Origin: Punica granatum
Lineage: Eukaryota; Streptophyta; Magnoliopsida; Myrtales; Lythraceae
NCBI RefSeq assembly: GCF_007655135.1
Contig: NC_045131.1
Location: forward strand, 16,724,001 to 16,788,000
Direction of reading: 5' to 3'
DNA length: 64,000 bases
Shown: positions 56,801-64,000 of the stretch, one piece after another
Position numbering within the stretch: position 1 is the first letter of the stretch
Layout of the letters: each line of letters opens with the position of its first letter
Notes under the pieces: generated by a model
Databases searched by the model: none
What the model was told of the DNA's origin: nothing
The model's input: only the letters and a program-made list of their open reading frames with translations
Program-made: the position numbers and the translations under genes

Positions 56801-59446
56801 AGCACTTGTAGATTTTTTGGAAATCATGAGCAAAGTTGGGTTAGCAAAACAGAAACAGACCATACTGGGCAGAAACATACCCGACTAGCAGTTTTCAGGT
56901 CAAACGTTGCCACGGTGGTTCTTGATGAAGTTTTGATGCAAGTTCGGTTGCTCTCGACTCCTAAGAGAACCCTGGAGGTAGCTATGGTGGTCGTTTGGTT
57001 CCAGAGTTATTGGGTTGATCCATACAGCCCTACAAAGATCACGGAAAACAAAGAACATCTAGGAAATAGACCCGACTGGGCAGTTTTTGGGTCGGACGTC
57101 GCCACGGAGTCTCTTGATGGAGTTTTGATGCAAGGTCAGTGAGTCCCGACTTCTAAGAGAACCCCGGAGGTGGTTGTGGTGGTCGTTTGGTTCCAGAGTT
57201 ATTGGGTTGACCCGTACGGACCTGTAAAAATCACGAAAAATAGAGCACGTCCAGGAAACAGACCCGACTTGACCATTTTCGGGTCGGACGTCACCACGGA
57301 GTCTTCTGATGAAATTTTGAGGCAAGGTCAACAGCTCCCAACTCCTAACTGACCTCTGAAGGTGACTGTTGTGGTCGTTTTGCGAAAAGAGTCTCGGATC
57401 GACCCGATCTGTAAGAAAATCGCAAGAACAGTCAGAAAATTCGACCCGATCGGGCAGTCGGGCTGTTTCTTCGTGGTGGGTTAAAACTGACGGATTTTTC
57501 TTGGATTTCTCAACTCCTTGACACCCTAAGGTTGTGTGGGGAGGTGTTTGATGGATTTTGGCAGCTCAAACAGGTTCGAAAATGCTTGAAACCTGGGTTG
57601 CCATTTTTTATCCGAAAAGACAGTTTTCTGGATTCGGGTATGTGGTGGTTGCGCAGATGGGTTGAAGGCTTCAAACTTAAAATCTAAGCTCTTAATTGGA
57701 TAGAAAGGGTTGAAAACATGTGGGATATAAATTTTTGTAAAGTTTGGATCTAAGCCGGGATGGTAAATACCATGATTCTGACTTAAGTCTTTGGTGTTTT
57801 GCTTGGTTTTTGCTTGCCCTTGCTTGCTGTGATTTTTGCTGGAGCTAAAGGGGAGTTGAGAGCTTCTTGAAGAGTGAGAAATGCTAGAGAGATGGTTTGT
57901 GATGAGTTGTGTGACATTTTGACAATATATAGGCAAAGATTAAGTGTAATTAAGCGAAACAAAGTGCAATTAAGCCCTTGATTAGGGGGGATCCGATTTT
58001 TTAATGGGGATGGGGATGAAAACTTCTTCAAATGCATTAATGAAAAAGATCCAAATGCATTGATGAAGGTGGAGTGTAGAATGGGATTGTGGGCTTGATA
58101 TTTTGGAGAAGAATAATGCAAGTTGGCTTCTTGATTTGATGAAGAAGATGACAAAGGAGGAGCAACAATGTCAATTTACAGCTACCCTAGAGAAAACTAT
58201 GGGCCCCACGAGTCATGAGGGAAGTTCAGACAAAGTGCGTGCCTCGATTGATCGCGTGTTCGAGGTTCGTGGCTCAAATGAACGTCGAATTGTCGAAAAC
58301 AGTTCAAATGAGCCCAAAATCATCCGTTTTGCCCAAAAAAAATGTTTGTGTAGTTTTCGAGCTCGAAAGCCGGTTTTGCTCGTTTCAGGCGATCAGAGTA
58401 AAGTTAGTCATTTCTGAATGCGTATCTCGTATCTGCATTTTGAATGGGTCATTTTGACGTGTATTGTCAATGAGACTAAGTAATTGATCATTAAGCCGGT
58501 ATTGCAAATGTGAAGCCGGAGACATCCTAGAAGTCCGAAGTCGGATTTCTCAGAATGCTTTCTGAGTTGCTTGAATGATCCGGAGATCGCTGTGATCTCT
58601 CTTTGTTGAGAACGGACTTCGAAGGATTGAAAAACTACATCTGAAACTCTAAAAGCAATGTTCTGAGGGTCTAGATGGATTGTGGGATTCCGTCTGAGGA
58701 TTTCACATCGAGCCTTGGGATAAGTAGCACTGGGTAGGCTAATCATCTGGTGTCAAGTTTCCGTAAAAAGGACCTCCAGTTATTAATTTCCGTTAAAAAG
58801 GTCTTTTCTGCTCTTCGGAGTTCATTCGGGAAACTAAAAGGGATGTTGCAGTCTGATTTGCCCAATTGTGTATGTCCGCTGTAGTTTTCTGGGCAATGCA
58901 TGGCTAATTTTGTTTGCCAATGTTCTGTCAGACAAATCTCCGGATATGGTTTTCCATTGAAAGGTATGCTTATTATGTCGCTCAGGAATCATTCGAGTCT
59001 GTGTGACTTCCGAGAAGCAATCTCAAGCAATGCACATGCTCTGTATAATTGTTGGATGTGACTGCATCTGACATTGGGCACTAACTTTTCTCTGAGAAAC
59101 CGTCATTTTTGGACTTCAATGAAAAGTTTTTTTTATACAGAAAGTTGTTCTATATAGAACAGATGATCTGCAAAATGCGTTTAAAGACACTTTTCATTTG
59201 TTTGGCCCTGATGTGGATTTTTGAAGTCCAATATTGGCTATCTTCCGATGAATGAGCGAACTATCGGAAAATAGGATTATCTGCAATGTATTCTGAAAAT
59301 GCCAGCTTTGGATGATGTTGAGCTTTCTAGTCACTCTGTTGCCTTTTGATGACCAATGAAGTTCTTTTATTGTTTACCCATGTCATAGCATGAATTGCTG
59401 CTAACGCACATTGCTTGAACTAGTGGACCGAAATGTGGTGCGGACA
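53805..59446 (-). mobile_element. 3' LTR of long-LTR element, copy 2
   Basis: On the minus strand it starts TGTCCGCACCACATTTCGG (59446) and ends …CATTCGGGTCCGTACA (53805), matching the LTR ends of copy 1 and the solo LTR. It is collinear with the solo LTR over long stretches, for example 55020-55460 against 37260-37690 (CACCTCGGCC, the ACTTGAG block, and CAAGTCC / GAAGTCC). At 5642 bases it is the longest of the three. The excess includes a 192-bp triplication at 56870-57440. The open frames inside are not shared between copies. Confidence 0.75.
56870..57440. repeat. 192-bp tandem repeat (about 3 units) in LTR copy 2
   Basis: GGTGGTCGTTTGGTT recurs at 56986 and 57178, and a variant (TCGTTTTGCG) at about 57375, giving a period of 192. 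Units contain GACCCGACT…GGGTCGGACGTC and end in GAGTTTTGATGCAAG. It was not seen in the other two LTR copies. Confidence 0.8.
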
Positions 59447-59462
59447 GCTTGCCCCTCTTTGG
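59447..59462 (-). promoter_or_regulatory. Polypurine tract, copy 2
   Basis: Minus-strand CCAAAGAGGGGCAAGC directly abuts the LTR start, identical to the tract of copy 1. Confidence 0.7.
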
Positions 59463-59689
59463 TTGCATGCTCGAATAGAGGATGCAGCCAAAACTATGAG
59501 AAGCACCCTGTTTGGTCCTGGTGATCGCGCCGGCATCTCCCCCATGGTCGTTTGTTCTCTCGTTTTGGATGTGCGGGAGAAAGCTGTGCAAGTGTATAAA
59601 CCTGTCATGCAAAATAAAGGTACTATGGCATGGAAATGTGAAAGTACATTGAGTGGAGACTCGAAATTAAAGCCACAAATGTATGGACA

Positions 59690-60435
59690 AAGCCTAGTAA
59701 CAGTAAATGCAGGGCCAAAGCCCGTGAAAGCAGTGAACGTGGGCTAGAAGCCTAGAAAGCGGTAGAGGTGGGCTCGAAGCCTGGAAAGCAGTAAGTGCGG
59801 GGCTCGAAACTCGAAAAGCAGGCGGACGCGAAGTCCGAAAAGTAGTAAAGGTGGACCCGAAGTCCGAAAAGCAGTAAATGTGGACTCGAAGTCCAGAAGG
59901 GTGTAAATGTGGACTCAAAGTCCAAAAAGCAGTAAATGTGGACCCGAAGTTTGGAAAGCAATAAATGTTTACCTGAAATCCGAAAAATAGTAAAGGTGGA
60001 CCCAAAGTCCAGAAATCAGTAAATGTGGACCCAAAATCTGAAAAGCAGTAATGGTGGATCCAAAGTCCAGAATACAGTAAATATGGACTCGAAGTCTAGA
60101 AAGCAGTAAAGGTGGATCCGAAGTCCGGAATGCAATAAATGTGGACTCGAAGTCCGGAATGCAGTAAATGTGGACCCGAAATCCGGAAAGCAGTAAATGT
60201 GGACTCGGAGTCTGGAATGCAGTAAAGGTGGACCCGAAGTCCGAAAAGTAGTAAGTGAGGACCCGAAGTTCGAAAAGCAATAAAAGTGGACCCGAAATCC
60301 GAAAAGCAGTAACTATGGACTTGAAGTTCGAAAGGCAGTAAAGGTGGACCCGAAGTCCGGAATGCAGTAAATGTGGTCCCGAAATCTAAAAGCAGTAAAT
60401 GTGTACCCGAAGTCCGAAAAACAGTAAATGTTGCA
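59690..60435 (-). repeat. 29-bp tandem array (about 25 units), copy 2
   Basis: On the plus strand the unit reads GCAGTAAATGTGGACCCGAA plus GTCCGAAAA. It is the reverse complement of the array at 8330-9640. At its low-coordinate end the units change to GGGCCAAAGCCC, GGGCTAGAAGCC and GGCTCGAAGCC forms. It lies about 240 bases upstream of the polypurine tract in element orientation, as in copy 1. Open frames of 103-139 codons on the minus strand are artefacts of the repeat. Confidence 0.95.
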
Positions 60436-62850
60436 AGTATTATGCCGCAGGGACGCGGTGGTAGGCGCCCTCTCGCCATTTGTCCCACGATTGAGAATTT
60501 GTTAGATGATGGCATTCAGTGTGCAGCCGTAAGGGCATTGATTTGACAGAGGCTGGTCTTGCTGCTGGGGCGGCTGCTCATTGGTTGGGGATGCCTCGAT
60601 CATGCGATGAGGGATTTTGCTTTGCGAGATGCTGTACGATGAGGGATTCAAGTTCTGGGGTGGAGCGCCTACGTATCCCGAATGGTCGGGAATGAAAATT
60701 CGCCGTAGTTCTTGCTATTTGCGGTACCTATGATCCTGACATTACTAGTAAATCATGTGAGAAATACTAACAAGAGATAGGCACAAATGAGCACCAAAAA
60801 GAGCATCATTGCGACTCGCAGGTCTTCAATTTCGGGTCGCCTGAACGACTCGTGAAGAATTTTGCTGCGACATTGCAAGTGGGTCCCGTTTTCGGAGGCC
60901 TAGATATGAGGCCTCTAAGGGGTCCCGTTAGACATGCATGGGCATATCAAGACTTCCTCGATGATGCCCTAGCAGCTGTATTGTTTGTTCGACACGCCTG
61001 TCGGCTTTGAACCCTTCTCAATAGAGTACCATAGGGCAGCTGCATTTATAACCCGCTGGGGGATTCCTGTCAAGAATTGGTCGGACCTTGGTTTGATCAT
61101 TTCCAAATTGCTATGACCAGACCCCGGAAAGAAATGTTTGGTATTTCGACTTTGTGGTAACCTATTGAACGGTGGTTGTGACCCATTTGGAGTTATACAA
61201 AGATAAAGAAAAAAGAGAAAGCTTGGGAAGCACATTGCCCCAGACTGAAAGGATACACGAGTTCACGCCTGCAACGAGATATACCCCTCTTTTTTTGTCT
61301 TGCTGTGGTGTGATCTGTACTGAACTACTTGGACGGCATGCCCAGTTTCCTACTGTGTCTGAAGAAGAATTAGCGCTTGACGATTGAGGTATGTAGGAGA
61401 ACCGATCGGGAATCGTGTTGAAATAGATAACCTGACCACTTCCCCTAGGGATCCCTTGTCCGCACGATGTGTGAGAGACTAGAGTGTCAATTTTATCTAT
61501 CTCTCCTTTTGCTCTCCTTTTGCTACGATCACCCACCTCGGGGCCGCACCTCTCAACCTAAAGGGGATGAGCTCTCCTTTTGCCATAACTTCCCCAAAGG
61601 GTTTCCGGTCGTGCCTCTCTTTTGTCCTAACTTTTGCCTAGGCTGCCCCTAAAAAGGGGTTTTCAACCTAGCAAGCTCAATTCTTTTATCTCTCGAATTT
61701 ACAAGGGCGAAGGGTTCGATCTCCGAGTGCGTTGTGCTCTGTCTCTATCGAGGACTTATGTCTGCTGCTCCCCTTTTTGTCAGGGTTTGTTGATTTCTTT
61801 GGATTGGCCACACCGGTGCTTTAGGTGAACATCGGCATTGCCTTGCTTCGCTTGTTGGCGGGTTTTTCCCGGTTCTTTTAGCTCTATTTTTTTCTTGTAG
61901 CTGGGGTTTTTTTGTGCCATGAGTATTTGTTGGAAACTCCTCGACTTTGCATCGCCGATGCTGCTTTTATGTGTTTCGCCTCGTGGAGATTTGTTGTGTG
62001 CTACTAGTCCTATTTTGTGAGGATCGACTTTCTTGAAAGTTTGACTCTTATGCACTCAGAAGTCGAACTTCGTGTCATTTGTCCTTGCAAGCTTTACATT
62101 TGAATTTCTCATGTTGTCTAGAAAGAAAACAAAAGATTGCCTCGGTGTGATTGTTGGATGAGGTTACCCGATCTTCATTTGTTGAAGTGGGCGTAGCAGG
62201 TGCTTTGTGCAATTGTTGTCCCCGATCGAGTCTTGTGATTCCCCTGGCGAGTACCTTTTGGAGAGGTGTGCTTTGCCGAAGTCCCTGAATGTTCGAGGAA
62301 GACAGTTGCGTCGATATTGGGTGATTCGCTCGATTGTCTGCGTCTTCAGCTTCATTAGGGGTACCTCACCTCCCTCGTCGAAGTATAACGAAATGGTCCG
62401 AGACAAGTTCTCGAAAAAGTGTGAACTCGCGCATCGCTCTTCGACTGTGGCCAATGTGCCCATGTGAAGAATGACAAAGAGATAATGCATTAGGCGATTA
62501 TGCGGGGAAATATGTGGTAAGAAATATGGGGACCTATAGGAAAATTCTTTTTTGTCCAGCGCACGACTCATGGGGTGTTGCGTGCGGATGACATTTGTTT
62601 CCGGGAATCTGGTCATTACTACTCTGGAGTGGTTAGACCGTGGCTAGGGGCCACATAAACATGTTTTCCCTTGTTGCGAGTAGGCATCCGCAACAGTCCT
62701 AGGGAAGGCTAGAGGAGCCGGATCCCATGAGGACAGGCGAATCGAACAAGTCCGACAGAACTAATAGGGCGTCACTAGGACTGTCCTAATGCCCCTTAAA
62801 GGGTTTGTTGATGCCAGGAGCTTATTTGAGAATGCATTTAAATGAAAGCA
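60436..62850 (-). repeat. 3' non-coding region of long-LTR element, copy 2
   Basis: Collinear with 5118-7340 of copy 1. Examples: minus strand near 62780-62730 matches 5136-5190, 62560-62500 matches 5390-5440, and 61690-61620 matches 6270-6340. No retroelement coding domains are present. The frames on either strand are not conserved. Confidence 0.6.
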
Positions 62851-63089
62851 ACAACAATTTTAAGGAAGAGTGCGTGTGTTGCCCCAGTGTTTAGTCGGTG
62901 ACCATAGCGGAGGTGGATGAGATCCACTCTTTGGTCAGAGGCATGATCGTGCTGGTATTTCCTACGATCGAGAGTTGGGTCATGATCTGTTTGTGGAGCT
63001 ATCGCTTTCGGCCTTTGTAGTAGAAGGATTAGATTCGCTCCTCGGAGTATCGTTCGGACGGATTTGAATCCAAATCCATTTCGGAATTA

Positions 63090-63275
63090 AGATGAGCTTG
63101 AAAGTAGTAAATGCGGGGTTGAAACCCGATGCAGGGCCAAAGCCCGAAAGCAGTAAATGCAGGGCCAAAGCCTGATGCGAGGCTGAAGCCCAATGCAGTG
63201 AATGCGGAACCGAAGCCCGATGCGGGGCCAAAGCCCAAAAGCAGTAAATGCAGGCCCAATAGGAAAGTGCAAGAA
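63090..63275 (-). repeat. Second, GC-rich variant array of the 29-bp repeat
   Basis: About six units related to the main array (GCAGTAAATG followed by CAGGGCCAAAGCCCGA, GGGTTGAAACCC and GAGGCTGAAGCCC forms). It is separated from the main array by about 2.6 kb. Confidence 0.75.
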
Positions 63276-63759
63276 ATGCAAAAGTAAAGGTCAATGTTGA
63301 AGAACAGCGTAGGGCGCTGCAAAGCGGTGACTTTGATTTGCTTGCGATCTTTGTGGAGGGAGGGTGGAAACTCAGTGTTGAAATCCCAAAGAGTTACATG
63401 AGAGACGTTTGTTATCTAAATTGTGGTCGTTCAGTATTCAGGCTGCCTTCTTGTTGTGGATTTCCTGCAATGGGAAAAGGAAACAATGAAGGAGCATGAA
63501 CTATTCAGGATTTCAATGCAAGAGTGTAGGGAAGCGAACTGGCCTGGTAGGCGTCGTACGAGCACGCCAAGAGACATGCACAGGGTGCGTCGAGTGCATG
63601 TGCATAGGCGAAGTGGAGATGTGCTCGCACGATGTAGAAGGATGCGCTCAGTTGAGTTGGTGGACGTGCGTGCTCAGTCACGTGGTGACATGCTTGGTTG
63701 TAGTGACGGATGGGTGGCCGAGATGAACGGCCTCTGGTCCCAACATGTCTCACCATAGA
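63276..63759. other. Unrecognised sequence occupying the gag-pol position of copy 2
   Basis: A minus-strand ATG at 63756 stands where gag starts in copy 1, but its 83-codon frame does not resemble gag. A plus-strand frame of 111 codons overlaps. I cannot identify a product on either strand. Confidence 0.3.
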
Positions 63760-64000
63760 AAGGTGAAGACCGCGGGTGGTCTACCCGCAAAGGTGGGCAC
63801 GACTCGCCTATCGTGCGAAAGTGTTAGCTGTTATGGAAAACAATAAATGAATAGGATGCATGTGTTTTCAAAAGATAATGTTATCATTTACATTGACTTG
63901 AAAAGTTCAAAGTACAATGTAAATTTTGTAAAATAAAGCCCAAAGCGGTTCTTCCACCACACTCGGAGTTTGAGCAAGCATAGCCTCGAAAAGCACCGAT
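63760..64000 (-). other. 5' leader of long-LTR element, copy 2
   Basis: The reverse complement resembles bases ~65-360 of the window (shared ATCGGTGCTTT, TGGAAGA…CCG, ATTGTACTTTGAAC and a T/A-rich tract). This indicates that copy 2 enters from beyond the right end. Confidence 0.5.

Noticed and set aside
59694..60515. Minus-strand frames resembling the repetitive protein at 8355
   Set aside because: Same 29-bp repeat in the opposite orientation.

Overview
This is nuclear DNA from a flowering plant, most likely a eudicot. The evidence is an AT-rich intergenic background, a plant UGT73-type glycosyltransferase, a plant transposase-associated domain, degenerate Ty3/gypsy polyprotein remnants, and many small inverted-repeat elements. 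The retroelement style reminds me of pomegranate (Punica granatum, Myrtales), but the species is an impression, not something I can prove. No tRNA, rRNA, CRISPR or bacterial feature was found.

Only two intact host-type protein genes are visible, both intronless and on the minus strand: a proline-rich protein of unknown function (21622-22995) and a UDP-glycosyltransferase (26920-28401). A third coding remnant (about 46620-47431) is a decayed CACTA-type transposon gene. Nearly everything else is transposon sequence.

The window is framed by two related long-LTR Ty3/gypsy elements pointing inward. Copy 1 (plus strand, 1-14331) has a 5' leader, decayed gag, protease and the first part of reverse transcriptase, a 4.6-kb non-coding 3' region with a 29-bp tandem array, a polypurine tract, and a 4.56-kb 3' LTR. 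Copy 2 (minus strand, 64000-53805) has the same leader, 3' region, array, polypurine tract and a 5.6-kb LTR, but no gag or pol. A third LTR of the family stands alone at 35612-40176 with a perfect 5-bp target duplication (AGAAC).

A second LTR family of about 3 kb explains 15298-21357. One solo LTR (16423-19482, target duplication TATAC) is inserted inside an older LTR of the same family. Smaller elements with recognisable target duplications include a hAT-type element (37939-38494), Mutator-like elements (34422-35296, 44173-45736), PIF/Harbinger-like elements (12816-13128, 26034-26197) and a 509-bp inverted-repeat element (50398-50906). tRNA-derived SINE-like copies cluster downstream of the glycosyltransferase.

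The most unusual signal is the 29-bp array. Each unit contains a short dyad, and the sequence variants change both arms together. The array sits just upstream of the polypurine tract in both long-LTR copies.
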